A stretch of 64,000 bases of DNA from Candidatus Roseilinea sp. (GTDB taxonomy: Bacteria; Chloroflexota; Anaerolineae; J036; Brachytrichaceae), in contig AP024676.1 of NCBI GenBank assembly GCA_025998955.1, positions 2,728,001 to 2,792,000 on the forward strand, written 5' to 3'. The position numbers were made by a program, and so were the translations under genes. How positions within the stretch are numbered: the first letter of the stretch is position 1; every line of letters begins with the position of its first letter. Below, piece by piece: positions 16,824-26,208 of the stretch. Below the pieces are notes generated by a model, which did no database searches, was not told the origin of the DNA, and saw only the letters and a program-made list of their open reading frames with translations.

Positions 16824-18236
16824 ATGCCCAAAGTATCTATCCTCATCGCAACTTACAATCGTGCAGATCTTTTGCCGGCTACGCTGGATAGCGCTTTGGC
16901 ACAAACCCATCGCGATATTGAAGTGATTGTGAGCGACAACGCGTCTACAGACGGCACGCCTGAGCTCATGCAGACCTACGTTACACGTGATCCGCGGGTG
17001 CGGTATATTCGAAGGCCCGTTAACGAAGGTCCTATAGTGAACTACCACACAGCTTTACAGTTTGCAACGGGCGATTACATCGCTTTTTTGGATTCCGATG
17101 ATTTGTTTCATCCAACAAAGATTGAGCGTCAATTGGAGTGTTTCGGCACACAATCGCCAGACGTTGGCCTAGTGCACACAAATTACTACTACATTGATGG
17201 ACAAGGAAGACCGAGTCATTGCATAAAGTTTGTATCCGAAGGCAATCTATTCGAGCCGTTACTGCGTTATGAGGCCCAGATATGGTTTGGATCAGCGCTG
17301 TTCCGGCGCGAATGTATCGAGCGCACAGGCCTGCTGGATGCTAGCGTAAGCCAAGCCGCTGATGTGGATTACCTTTTGCGCGCGACCCGATTGGGCTTCA
17401 AAGTAGGATGCGTGCGAGAAGCCTTATATTCCCATCGCCATCATGGCAAGAACCAATCTACCGAGGTAACCGGCTTGGCGAAAGCATTGTTCACCATCTA
17501 CACTCGCATCTACAACGATCCTGAGATTGCGACCAGATATGGCAGATGGAAGGATCGGACCTTCGCCAATCTACATTTGGACTGCGCGGGACGCTTTCTT
17601 GCTGTGGGTCAACCAGAGCGGGCACGTGAGCACATCGCGCGTGCGCTGATTTTGCGCCCAGAGTGGAGGCAAACATTGCAGATTTGGATTCACGAGTTGT
17701 TGTGCGGATACGCGCTTGGACCCACATGTGATGACCCAGTTGCTTTCGTAATCAATTGGTTTGATCACCTTCCACAAAATGCCGCGAGCCTTTCGCAACA
17801 CCGTGACTTGATGATCGCCCTGGCACACGTCGGAGCGGGTTTGAGAGCTTTTCGTTTAGGCGACGTGCAACTCGCACGCGGTGAAATGACCTGTGCAGTA
17901 GAACATTGTCCTGAATTGCCCAAATACAAATCCGAATTCATTACACTTGTTGACCGCTTCGTTTCAGAGTTACCTGAAGACGACCGGGTTGGTTTTGTAA
18001 ATTTGATGTTCAATAAGTGGCCTAGTGCCCTGACAAGGCTTAAAGGCGTGTATTCACACATCCTTAGCGACATTAGCATAGCCGATGCTTTTTGCGCTTG
18101 GGAAAGGAGAGATTTGGCTCAGGTCAAAAAGCAGATAATTACAGCCCTGCACCATCGCCTAGCTGTCACATTGAATCGAGGGGTGATGAGCATTTTCGTG
18201 CGCTCCATAACCTATTCTCTGCGCCACAGGTCCTAG
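16824..18236 (+). CDS. GT2 glycosyltransferase with long helical C-terminal region
   Basis: 470 aa. The GT-A domain comprises VSILIATYNRADLL, VSDNAST and FLDSDD; the metal site is DSDD. The second half is alpha-helical and TPR-like, ending NRGVMSIFVRS. The GT2 at 6123 has a shorter version, so both belong to the same branch. It starts 9 nt after the aminotransferase gene with TGAGGTGATGTT before the ATG. It probably adds a sugar to the growing glycan in the cytoplasm. Confidence 0.85.
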   Translation: MPKVSILIATYNRADLLPATLDSALAQTHRDIEVIVSDNASTDGTPELMQTYVTRDPRVRYIRRPVNEGPIVNYHTALQFATGDYIAFLDSDDLFHPTKIERQLECFGTQSPDVGLVHTNYYYIDGQGRPSHCIKFVSEGNLFEPLLRYEAQIWFGSALFRRECIERTGLLDASVSQAADVDYLLRATRLGFKVGCVREALYSHRHHGKNQSTEVTGLAKALFTIYTRIYNDPEIATRYGRWKDRTFANLHLDCAGRFLAVGQPERAREHIARALILRPEWRQTLQIWIHELLCGYALGPTCDDPVAFVINWFDHLPQNAASLSQHRDLMIALAHVGAGLRAFRLGDVQLARGEMTCAVEHCPELPKYKSEFITLVDRFVSELPEDDRVGFVNLMFNKWPSALTRLKGVYSHILSDISIADAFCAWERRDLAQVKKQIITALHHRLAVTLNRGVMSIFVRSITYSLRHRS

Positions 18237-18284
18237 GCCTTTCGCTGGCGGCGCATTATTGGTGTATCGAAACGGGGGTTAATC

Positions 18285-19055
18285 GTGAAAGTCGTTATCC
18301 TCGCCGGTGGATTCGGCACGCGCATCAGCGAAGAGAGTGCGGTGCGGCCCAAACCGATGGTCGAGATCGGCAACAAGCCGATCCTCTGGCACATCATGAA
18401 GATCTACTCCGCCTATGGCCTGAACGACTTCGTGATCTGCTGCGGCTACAAAGGCCATATGATCAAAGAGTACTTCGCCAGCTACGTGATGCGCCACTCC
18501 GACGTCACGTTCGACTTTCGCAACGGGCATACGCACATTCATCGTAACGGCGTCGAGCCGTGGTGCGTCACGCTCGTGGATACAGGCGAGAACACGATGA
18601 CCGGCGGGCGCATCAAGCGTATTCGGGATTACGTGGGCGACGAGACGTTTTGCTGCACCTATGGCGACGGCGTCAGCGATGTGGACATCGGCAAGCTGAT
18701 CGCCTTCCATCGTGCGCAGAAGACGCTGGCGACGCTCACCGCGGTTCAGCCTCCCGGGCGTTTCGGCGTGATTCAACTCTCGGCAGCGCAGACGAAGGTG
18801 GACCTCTTCCATGAAAAGCCCAAAGGCGATGGCGCGTGGGTCAACAGTGGCTTCTTCGTCCTTGAGCCGGGCATCTTCGATTACATCGAAGGCGATGCGA
18901 CGGTGTGGGAACAAGAGCCGCTGCGTCGCTTGGCCGAAGATGGTGAGCTATCGGCTTATAAACACGAAGGCTTTTGGCATCCGATGGACACGTTGCGCGA
19001 CAAGGTGACGCTGGAGGAACTATGGCAGAAGGGCGCGCCGTGGAAGGTTTGGTAA
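18285..19055 (+). CDS. rfbF: Glucose-1-phosphate cytidylyltransferase
   Basis: 256 aa, the normal length for RfbF, which makes CDP-glucose from CTP and glucose-1-phosphate. The signature [20 protein letters not shown] is the nucleotide-binding loop with the RfbF-specific E-ES insertion. [23 protein letters not shown] and [12 protein letters not shown] follow. The start is GTG 18285 with GGGGG about 7 nt upstream. Usually the next enzyme is CDP-glucose 4,6-dehydratase (RfbG). Here a UXS-like SDR and a 6-dehydrogenase follow instead. Confidence 0.93.
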   Translation: MKVVILAGGFGTRISEESAVRPKPMVEIGNKPILWHIMKIYSAYGLNDFVICCGYKGHMIKEYFASYVMRHSDVTFDFRNGHTHIHRNGVEPWCVTLVDTGENTMTGGRIKRIRDYVGDETFCCTYGDGVSDVDIGKLIAFHRAQKTLATLTAVQPPGRFGVIQLSAAQTKVDLFHEKPKGDGAWVNSGFFVLEPGIFDYIEGDATVWEQEPLRRLAEDGELSAYKHEGFWHPMDTLRDKVTLEELWQKGAPWKVW

Positions 19056-19066
19056 GCGACGTGAGC

Positions 19067-20155
19067 ATGCGCAATCCCATCTTGTTGGAGGATCTTGATT
19101 ACATCCACGACAAGCTCTCGCCGGAAGAAAAGGGACGATTGGTAGGCGCAACCATCCTCATCACTGGCTGTGCAGGATTCCTAGGATATTCTCTGCTTCA
19201 CTTCTTCGTCCGCTTCAGCGAGCGATTGGGTGTCCGGCGCGTGATCGGGCTGGATAACTTCATGCTCGGTCAACCGAGCTGGGTTGCTCGGCTCTGCGCC
19301 GAACACGCCGGCTTTCTCGATGTGTCGAACTTCGACATCATCACCGGCGACGTCGCGAATGTTCTAGGCGCGCCAGAGGCAGATTACGTCATTCACATGG
19401 CCTCCATCGCCTCGCCCACCTTCTATCGCCAGTTCCCGATCGAAACGCTGGATGCCAACGTGTGGGGCTTGCGGAGGCTGCTCGACTTCTACGTTGACAA
19501 ACCGATCAAGGGCTTTCTGTTCTTTTCGAGCAGTGAGATCTACGGCGATCCTGCGCCCGAGCACATTCCGACTGACGAAGAATATCGCGGAAACGTATCG
19601 TGCATTGGCCCACGGGCGTGTTACGACGAGGCGAAACGTTTCGGTGAGACGATGTGCTATCTCTTCGCGCAGAGGTATAACATGCCGATCACGATCGCGA
19701 GACCGTTCAACAACTTCGGTCCTGGCATGAGCCCGCAAGATCGGCGCGTTCCGGCAGATTTCGCGCACGCGGTCATCGAAGGGCGCGACATCGAAATCTT
19801 CTCCGACGGCGCGCCGACGCGGACTTTCTGCTACGTGGCCGACGCCATCGTCGGCTACCTCAAGGTGCTGCTGCACGGCAGATTCGACTATTTCAACATT
19901 GGCATGGATCGCCCGGAGGTATCCATCCGTGAGTTAGCGAACATCTACGTTGAGGCAGCGCAGAAGGTATTCGGTTATCGTGGCGCGTTGCGTCTGGCAC
20001 CGCCTCCCGACGCGGAATACCTCACGCACAACCCAAACCGCAGATGCCCAAACATCCAAAAGGCGCATCGCATCCTCGGTTTCGATCCCGAAATCACCGT
20101 ACACAGCGGCGTAGAGCGATTCTTGCGGTTTCTACACTACGAGGCGCGATCATGA
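19067..20155 (+). CDS. NAD-dependent SDR epimerase/decarboxylase, UXS-like
   Basis: Extended SDR of about 362 aa. Rossmann loop ITGCAGFLGYSLLHFF; catalytic SSSEIYGDP and GPRACYDEAKRFGET with YxxxK. The GPRACYDE-KR-ET context is characteristic of UDP-glucuronate decarboxylases (UXS) and relatives, which oxidise and decarboxylate a nucleotide uronic acid. With the dehydrogenase next to it, a uronate-to-pentose route is plausible. ATG 19067 is preferred (MRNPILLEDLDYIHDKL); ATG 19022 is also possible and would overlap rfbF. It ends in an ATGA overlap with the next gene. Confidence 0.82.
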   Translation: MRNPILLEDLDYIHDKLSPEEKGRLVGATILITGCAGFLGYSLLHFFVRFSERLGVRRVIGLDNFMLGQPSWVARLCAEHAGFLDVSNFDIITGDVANVLGAPEADYVIHMASIASPTFYRQFPIETLDANVWGLRRLLDFYVDKPIKGFLFFSSSEIYGDPAPEHIPTDEEYRGNVSCIGPRACYDEAKRFGETMCYLFAQRYNMPITIARPFNNFGPGMSPQDRRVPADFAHAVIEGRDIEIFSDGAPTRTFCYVADAIVGYLKVLLHGRFDYFNIGMDRPEVSIRELANIYVEAAQKVFGYRGALRLAPPPDAEYLTHNPNRRCPNIQKAHRILGFDPEITVHSGVERFLRFLHYEARS

Positions 20156-21411
20156 CAAACATTGCAGTCATTGGACTTGGCTTCGTCGGCCTGACGACGG
20201 CGCTTGGATTGAGCGAGAAGGGCTATCGGGTATATGGCTACGATGCCGACCCCGAAAAGATGTCTTCCTACCGCAATGGGATCGTGCCGTTTCATGAGCC
20301 TGGATTGAAGTCGGCGCTCGACCGACACATCAACCAGGCATTCATCCTCGCCGAACGTCTCGAAGATGCGGTGCAGCCGGCACAGATCATCTTCTATTGC
20401 GTCGGCACGCCGCGCAGCGCAGATGGCAGCGTGGATCTCACGTATATCCTAGAAGCGACGCGACAGACGTTGCAAGCGATTGACACAACCACTTTCAGGG
20501 TCTTGACTTACAAATCAACGATCCCGCCGGGCACGGTTCGCGACGCCATCGCGCCCTTCATCGAAGGGCTGGGGTTCCGCATAGGGCACGACATCGGCGT
20601 CGCCAGCAATCCCGAGTTCTTGGCCGAAGGCCGTGCTTGGGATGACTTCATCAACCCTGACCGGATTGTGATCGGAACAAACGATGAGCGAAGCGCACAC
20701 CTGCTCCAGGAGCTATACGCTCGCTTCGATGCGCCGGTGCACACGGTATCCCCCACAACTGCTGAGTTCATCAAGTATCTTTCGAATACGCTGCTTGCCA
20801 CGCTCATCAGTTTCGCCAACGAGATGGCCATGCTGGCAGATCAATTAGGGGATATCGAGATCGCGCGTGCATTCAAGATCCTCCACCAGGACAAACGATG
20901 GTCTGGCGCGCCGGCAGGTATGACGAGCTACGTATACCCGGGTTGTGGCTTCGGCGGCTACTGTCTGCCCAAAGACACCGAGGCCATGTACATGCAGGGA
21001 AGGACGCGGGGCTTCGATGCGCAGGGACTGCGCCACGTGTTGCAGGTGAACGAACACGTCAAGGATTTCGTGGTTGAAAAGGTGATAGCGGAGACGCCGG
21101 CGTCTCACACCATCGGCGTCCTCGGCCTGGCGTTCAAACCCAATTCCGACGACATCCGGGATACGCCCACACGAGCGATCATCCAGCGCCTGCTCGACCG
21201 AGGTTACGGCAAGATCATCGCATACGATCCGCTGGCGAACGGCGTGTTTGACCACGCCTATCGCTTGCCGATTACCTATGCTGGCAGCCTGCACGAGATC
21301 GCACAAGCGGCTGATGTCTTCGTCCTCTTGACGGCCTGGGATGAATTCAGACGCAATCGAGATTTGTTTGCCGGCAAAAAGGTTTTCGACTTTCGCTATT
21401 GCCTATCATGA
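20152..21411 (+). CDS. Nucleotide-sugar 6-dehydrogenase (UDP-glucose/GDP-mannose DH family)
   Basis: 419 aa. N-terminal NAD domain IAVIGLGFVGLTTALGLSEK; centre YKSTIPPGTV, NPEFLAEGRAWDDF and NPDRIVIG; catalytic cysteine in GCGFGGYCLPKD; C-terminal NFEEDR-like half ending DVFVLLTAWDEF. The family oxidises C6 of a nucleotide hexose to a uronic acid in two steps. Which nucleotide (UDP, CDP) cannot be read from sequence. The start ATG 20152 overlaps the previous stop by 4 nt, and its own stop overlaps the next start in the same way, so the three genes form one translational unit. Confidence 0.9.
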   Translation: MTNIAVIGLGFVGLTTALGLSEKGYRVYGYDADPEKMSSYRNGIVPFHEPGLKSALDRHINQAFILAERLEDAVQPAQIIFYCVGTPRSADGSVDLTYILEATRQTLQAIDTTTFRVLTYKSTIPPGTVRDAIAPFIEGLGFRIGHDIGVASNPEFLAEGRAWDDFINPDRIVIGTNDERSAHLLQELYARFDAPVHTVSPTTAEFIKYLSNTLLATLISFANEMAMLADQLGDIEIARAFKILHQDKRWSGAPAGMTSYVYPGCGFGGYCLPKDTEAMYMQGRTRGFDAQGLRHVLQVNEHVKDFVVEKVIAETPASHTIGVLGLAFKPNSDDIRDTPTRAIIQRLLDRGYGKIIAYDPLANGVFDHAYRLPITYAGSLHEIAQAADVFVLLTAWDEFRRNRDLFAGKKVFDFRYCLS

Positions 21412-21938
21412 TTTTCACTGCGACGAAGATTCCCGGCGTGTATATCGTTGACCTCGAGCGACGCGAGGATCATCGCGGCTTCTTCGCGCGTGGGTTTTGC
21501 GCGCGCGAGTTCCAGTCACACGGCTTGACGCCGGCCATCGCTCAGATCAACATCACCTTCAACCACGTCAAAGGCACCGTGCGGGGGCTGCACCTTCAAG
21601 TCGCGCCGGCGGAGGAGGCTAAGTTCCTCCGCTGCGTTCAAGGCGCAGTTTTCGACGTGACCGTTGATCTGCGCCCGGATTCGCCTACCTATCTCCAGTG
21701 GTTTGGCGTCGAACTGACAGCGGAGAGCGGGCGAGCACTTTACGCTCCGCCGATGTGTGCACACGGTTATCAAACACTGACCGACGGCGCGATGGTAATG
21801 TACTCAGCGAGCGCGTTCCACATGCCCGAGTGCGAACGTGGCTTTCGCCCCGATGACCCCGCGTTCGGTATCGAATGGCCGCTTGCAATCAGCGCGATCT
21901 CGGACAAGGATAAATCTTGGCCGCTCTTTGGTATCTGA
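21408..21938 (+). CDS. dTDP-4-dehydrorhamnose 3,5-epimerase-like protein
   Basis: 176 aa cupin epimerase of RfbC type. Key pieces are DLERREDHRGFFARGF, the catalytic His in VRGLHLQ, the Asp in VDLRPDSPTY, and HGYQTLTDGAMVMYSAS with the active-site Tyr. Family members epimerise C3 and/or C5 of a 4-keto nucleotide sugar. No dTDP-glucose synthase or 4,6-dehydratase lies nearby, so rhamnose synthesis is not supported. A keto sugar made by the SDR upstream is a more likely substrate (inference). Confidence 0.88.
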   Translation: MIFTATKIPGVYIVDLERREDHRGFFARGFCAREFQSHGLTPAIAQINITFNHVKGTVRGLHLQVAPAEEAKFLRCVQGAVFDVTVDLRPDSPTYLQWFGVELTAESGRALYAPPMCAHGYQTLTDGAMVMYSASAFHMPECERGFRPDDPAFGIEWPLAISAISDKDKSWPLFGI

Positions 21939-21959
21939 AACACAACAGGTAGACTCGCA

Positions 21960-23261
21960 ATGATCATCGTTGACAAAGCGTTACAAGCGCGCGCCGACGC
22001 CAACAATCCTATCCGCGTTGGCCTTGTTGGCGCAGGTTTTATGGGACGTCAAATCACGCGGCAAATCACAAAAGCAGTGCCCGGTATGCGGGTCGTGGCG
22101 ATTTCAAATCGCACGCTCGATCATGCGAGGGATGCGTATATCCAAGCCGGCGTCGAAGCTGGACACATACGCCAGGTCGAGACGGAAAGCCAGCTAGAGA
22201 AGACAATTGCAGAGGAGAAGTATGCCGTCACATCCGATCCAACGCTATTGTGCAAAGCCGGCAACATCGAGGCAATCGTCGAGGCAACTGGGCAGGTGGA
22301 GTTCGGCGCATGCGTCGTTCTAGAGGCGATCCGCAATGGCAAACACGTGATCCTTTCCAATGCAGAGCTGGACGGCACACTGGGACCAATCCTCAAAGTC
22401 TACGCTGATAGGGCTGGTGTTGTGTTCACCGATATAGATGGCGATCAGCCGGCTGCCGAGTTGAACCTATATCGCTTCGTGAAAGCGCTGGGTATGAAAC
22501 CGCTGCTATGTGGCAACATCAAAGGGATGATGGATCACTATCGCACACCGACGACCCAGGAGGGTTTTGCTAAAAAGTGGGGGCAGCAAGCTTACATGGT
22601 GACGAGCTTCGCCGATGGGACCAAGATCGCTTACGAGCAGGCCGTCGTCGCCAATGCTACCGGCATGCGCGTGTTGCAGCGAGGCATGCGCGGGTTCCCC
22701 TATACCGGATATGTTGATGAGCCCGAGCACCTCAAGATGTACGATATTGACGAACTGCGGGCGTGCGGTGGTGCGGTAGATTACGCCCTGGGAGCGAAGC
22801 CTGGTGCAGGGATCTACGTCCTAGCCGAGCATGAAGACCCGGCACAGCATCGCTATCTTGACTTGTATAAGATGGGTGAAGGCCCGCTGTACTGTTTCAC
22901 CACACCGTTCCACCTGTGTTACATGGAGGTGCCGCTTTCGATTGCGCGTGCTGTGCTTTTCGAAGACGCCGCGGCGACACCGCTCGGGGGACCGGTGGTC
23001 GAGGTCGTGGCGACGGCCAAACGGGATCTCAAGGCAGGCGAGGTGCTCGACGGCATCGGCTACTACATGACCTACGGCCAGTGCGAAAACGCAGATGTCG
23101 TCCGGACTGAGAACTTGTTGCCGATGGGCGTTGCTGTAGGATGCCGATTGAAGCGCGACATCGCCAAAGATCACGTGCTCACCTATGATGACGTCGAACT
23201 GCCTCCAGGTCGCCTGTGTGATCGATTGCGTGAGGAGCAGAACGTTTGCTTCCCATGCTAA
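21960..23261 (+). CDS. DRL-like NAD(P)-dependent oxidoreductase with SAF domain
   Basis: 433 aa. Rossmann start VGLVGAGFMGRQITRQI; homoserine-dehydrogenase-like middle IVEATGQVEFGACVVLEAI and FTDIDGDQPAAELNLYRFVK; C-terminal SAF-like domain (LKAGEVLDGIGYYMTYGQ ... DVELPPGRL). This layout matches the DXR-like (DRL) family, of which one Brucella member makes 2-C-methyl-erythritol 4-phosphate from deoxyxylulose phosphate. Paralogues in sugar loci have unknown substrates. Here, beside a cytidylyltransferase and an aminotransferase, it may make a branched or reduced precursor (inference). Confidence 0.78.
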   Translation: MIIVDKALQARADANNPIRVGLVGAGFMGRQITRQITKAVPGMRVVAISNRTLDHARDAYIQAGVEAGHIRQVETESQLEKTIAEEKYAVTSDPTLLCKAGNIEAIVEATGQVEFGACVVLEAIRNGKHVILSNAELDGTLGPILKVYADRAGVVFTDIDGDQPAAELNLYRFVKALGMKPLLCGNIKGMMDHYRTPTTQEGFAKKWGQQAYMVTSFADGTKIAYEQAVVANATGMRVLQRGMRGFPYTGYVDEPEHLKMYDIDELRACGGAVDYALGAKPGAGIYVLAEHEDPAQHRYLDLYKMGEGPLYCFTTPFHLCYMEVPLSIARAVLFEDAAATPLGGPVVEVVATAKRDLKAGEVLDGIGYYMTYGQCENADVVRTENLLPMGVAVGCRLKRDIAKDHVLTYDDVELPPGRLCDRLREEQNVCFPC

Positions 23262-23357
23262 ACCCGACTACTGGGAGGCCGATTTCGAGTGATGCATCGA
23301 ACGTCGCCGAGTACCGGCGCGTTTACTAGCTTCGAGAAACAAATGAGAGGTGCCAAC

Positions 23358-24104
23358 ATGGCTAAAGTCGGTTTGAGCAACTATGGGGACGATTGGGCCC
23401 CCATCTATGATGAACTCTTCCAGAATCGGGACGATCTCAGCGTTGTCGGCGAGACGCTGGTTTCCTTGGCCAAGGATGGTCCAGTCCTGGAATTCGGGAT
23501 CGGTACCGGGCGCCTCGCGCTGCCGCTCGCCGAGCGTGGTCTGAAGGTGTACGGCATAGACAACTCCGAAGAGATGCTGAGGAGGATGTGGGCCAAGCCC
23601 GGTGCAGATAAGATCACCGCAATCGTCGGCGATTGCACGAAGGATTCGGTCGGAGAGGCAGGCGCTTTTTCATTGGTTTTCATAGCGTTCACTACACTCT
23701 TCTTGCTTGGCCCGCAGGATGTGCAGGTCGAATGCTTCAAGAATGCAGCGCGCCACCTGCGCAAGGGAGGGGTCTTCGTCGTCGAGGCCTTCGTACACGA
23801 TCGGACACGCTTTCACCAATTTCAAGAAGTCGTGACCACTAAAGTGGGCGAGAACGTCGTGGGGTTTCGCGTCGGTATGCTCGATCCCGTCAATCAGGTA
23901 TTGCGCACCCAGCACATCGAGTTGACACCGGACGGTATCAGGTTCAGGCCCAATTGGCTGCGCTATGTGTATCCGTCGGAGATGGACTTGATGGCGCGCT
24001 TGGCTGGGATGAGGCTTCGCGAGCGGTGGAGCAGTTGGAACCGCGCGCCGTTCACTGCAGAGAGCAGCACGCAAATCGGTGTATACGAGAAGGTCACAGA
24101 CTGA
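23358..24104 (+). CDS. Class I SAM-dependent methyltransferase
   Basis: 248 aa. Motif I is VLEFGIGTGRLALPLAERG, motif post-I YGIDNSEEML; FSLVFIAFTTLFLLG and RHLRKGGVFVVEAF form the later strands. The start ATG 23358 is chosen because GAGAGG lies 7 nt upstream; earlier in-frame codons (23289, 23343) lack this. Placed between a DRL-like oxidoreductase and a nucleotidyltransferase, it probably methylates the activated sugar or the glycan end. A terminal methyl group could be the export cap read by the Wzt domain (inference). Confidence 0.87.
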   Translation: MAKVGLSNYGDDWAPIYDELFQNRDDLSVVGETLVSLAKDGPVLEFGIGTGRLALPLAERGLKVYGIDNSEEMLRRMWAKPGADKITAIVGDCTKDSVGEAGAFSLVFIAFTTLFLLGPQDVQVECFKNAARHLRKGGVFVVEAFVHDRTRFHQFQEVVTTKVGENVVGFRVGMLDPVNQVLRTQHIELTPDGIRFRPNWLRYVYPSEMDLMARLAGMRLRERWSSWNRAPFTAESSTQIGVYEKVTD

Positions 24105-24112
24105 CATCGGCC

Positions 24113-24913
24113 ATGCCTCAGCGTGAAGTGATCGGCCTGGTGCCGATGGCCGGCCGGGCGACGCGCCTCTCGCCGCTGCCGTGCAGCAAAGAACTCTTCC
24201 CCATCACGATGCCGGCCTCGGATGGAAGCGCGCGTCCCCGGGTTGTCTCTCATTTCTTGTTGGAGCGGATGCGGTTGGCCGGAGTTCGCAAAGCCTTTCT
24301 CGTGATCCGCGAGGGCAAATGGGACATCCCCGCCTACTATAGAGATGGGAGCGAGATGCTTGATCTGAGTTTGGCCTACCTGGTCGCGCGCCTGCCTTAC
24401 GGTCCGCCTTTCTCGCTCGACACGGCCTATCCCTTCGTGCAGGATGCGACCGTGGTCATAGGGTTTCCGGATATCCTGTTCCAGCCCGATGACGCGTTCA
24501 GCCATCTAATCGCTCGACAGGAGGCAACGCAAGCCGATCTCGTCCTGGGCTTGTTTCCACTTCCTGAGCATCTCGTGGATGACATGACGGAGCTGGACGA
24601 GTCGGGGCGCGTGCGCAGATACTACATCAAACAGCGCGTGCCGCATTTATCGCACTCCTGGATGATTGCGACCTGGGCGCCGAGCTTCACCCAGTTCATG
24701 CACGAGTACCTACGCGAATATCTGCGAGCGAACGGCGCGCCCTCACAGGAATTCGGCATGGCGCACGTGATGCACGCTGCTGTAGAAGCAGGGCTGCTGG
24801 TACAAACCGTCACCTTCCACGATGGCCGCTTCCTCGACATCGGCACACCTCAGGGGTTGATGCAGCTTCCAGCATTCCTTGCCACCGGTAACTCCCAGTT
24901 GCGCCCCACCTAG
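24113..24913 (+). CDS. Sugar nucleotidyltransferase family protein
   Basis: 266 aa member of the NTP_transferase family related to glucose-1-phosphate thymidylyl/cytidylyltransferases. GLVPMAGRATRLSPLPCSKEL is the nucleotide loop in a variant form (GRATRL rather than GxGTR). VVIGFPDILF holds the metal Asp, and DGRFLDIGTPQGLMQL closes the fold. The open frame extends back to 23954, but homology begins at ATG 24113. It is the second nucleotidyltransferase of the block, so it may activate a different substrate from RfbF. Confidence 0.82.
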   Translation: MPQREVIGLVPMAGRATRLSPLPCSKELFPITMPASDGSARPRVVSHFLLERMRLAGVRKAFLVIREGKWDIPAYYRDGSEMLDLSLAYLVARLPYGPPFSLDTAYPFVQDATVVIGFPDILFQPDDAFSHLIARQEATQADLVLGLFPLPEHLVDDMTELDESGRVRRYYIKQRVPHLSHSWMIATWAPSFTQFMHEYLREYLRANGAPSQEFGMAHVMHAAVEAGLLVQTVTFHDGRFLDIGTPQGLMQLPAFLATGNSQLRPT

Positions 24914-24921
24914 CAGTTGTT

Positions 24922-26130
24922 GTGAAAGTCCTCCTCCTCACACAGGTTTTGCCCTACCCGCCGGACAGCGGGCCGAAGGTCAAGACCTACAACGTGTTGA
25001 AGTATCTGGCGGAGCACCACGAGGTGACGCTCGCTTCGTTCGTGCGCGGGGACCAGAGCCGAGACGTCGAACATCTGCGCCGGTTCTGCGCCGGCGGCGT
25101 GCACGTCGTGACCATGGAGCGCGGCGCTTTCAAAGATGCCGTTGCCATGGCGCGCAGTCTGGCGACCGGCCAGCCCTGGATGATGGTGCGCGACGATCGC
25201 GCTGCGATGCGCAACCTCGTGGATCGCCTCACCGAAAGTACGCGCTTCGACGTGGCGCATGCCGATCAGCTCAACATGGCGCAGTATGCAGCGCGCGTGG
25301 CCGGGGCACGCAAGGTGCTCGACGCGCACAATGCGCTCTGGCTGCTCTACAAGCGCTTGGCCGAGACGATGGGCACCGGCCCGCGCCGAGCCTTGCTCGA
25401 TCGCGACTGGAAGCTGCTCAAGCACTATGAGGGACAAATATGCCGGGAATTCGACGGCGTGTTGGCTGTAAGCCGCGAAGATAAAGCCGCGTTGCTCGAA
25501 GCGGTGGCCGAAGCGAATGGCCAAGCGAAAGAATATGCTGACAAGATTGTCATCATTCCGATCGCCGTGGACGCTGACGAAGTGCAGCCGGTGCAGCGCC
25601 ATCCGGATGCCGATCACATCTTGCACATCGGCACGATGTATTGGCCACCCAACATTGACGGTGTGAAGTGGTTCATCGCCGAGGTGCTGCCACACATTCG
25701 CGAGCAACATCCACAGGTCGTCTTCGACGTGGTCGGCGCGCGGCCGCCACAAGAACTGCTGGAGATGAGCAAGTCCGATCCGCGCATCAACGTCACCGGC
25801 TATGTGGACGATCCGCAGCCTTATCTGCAATCGGCAGGCGTCATGGTTGTGCCGTTGCGCGCCGGGGGCGGGATGCGTGTGAAGATCCTCAACGCCATGG
25901 CCCAGGCGTTGCCCATCGTTACGACGACCCTAGGCTGCGAAGGGATCGCGGTCGAGCATGGCAAGCACGTGCTGATCGCCGACTCGCCACTTGAGTTCGC
26001 CCAGGCGGTGCTGCGCGTCCTCGCAGACCGCGCCTGCGCCGATGCCCTGGGGTGCAACGGGCGTGCGCTGGTCGAGTCCACTTACGACTATCACGCCGCT
26101 TGCCGGCCGCTAGAGCTGCTCTATCGCTGA
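24922..26130 (+). CDS. GT4 glycosyltransferase, long-chain exopolysaccharide type
   Basis: 402 aa, GTG start at 24922. N terminus VKVLLLTQVLPYPPDSGPK, middle ADHILHIGTMYWPPNIDGVKW, and donor-site end GGGMRVKILNAMAQALPIVTT. It is paralogous in layout to the genes at 3484 and 29594. It lies 8 nt after the nucleotidyltransferase gene. The E-x7-E motif is reduced in this branch: the first Glu is replaced by Gly and the second by Asn (ILNAMA). That could mean altered donor binding, but the pattern is common in related exopolysaccharide enzymes. Confidence 0.85.
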   Translation: MKVLLLTQVLPYPPDSGPKVKTYNVLKYLAEHHEVTLASFVRGDQSRDVEHLRRFCAGGVHVVTMERGAFKDAVAMARSLATGQPWMMVRDDRAAMRNLVDRLTESTRFDVAHADQLNMAQYAARVAGARKVLDAHNALWLLYKRLAETMGTGPRRALLDRDWKLLKHYEGQICREFDGVLAVSREDKAALLEAVAEANGQAKEYADKIVIIPIAVDADEVQPVQRHPDADHILHIGTMYWPPNIDGVKWFIAEVLPHIREQHPQVVFDVVGARPPQELLEMSKSDPRINVTGYVDDPQPYLQSAGVMVVPLRAGGGMRVKILNAMAQALPIVTTTLGCEGIAVEHGKHVLIADSPLEFAQAVLRVLADRACADALGCNGRALVESTYDYHAACRPLELLYR

Positions 26131-26208
26131 TCGGCCGTCGTTCGGCGCGTCGAGGCGTTGCGTTGCCTCGTACGCATACCCGGCAGGCACGTGCGACTAT
26201 CGGGCAGG

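Noticed and set aside
21408-21938. Assignment as true RfbC of a dTDP-rhamnose pathway
   Set aside because: No RfbA, RfbB or RfbD homologue is in the window and the neighbours point to another sugar, so only family membership is claimed.
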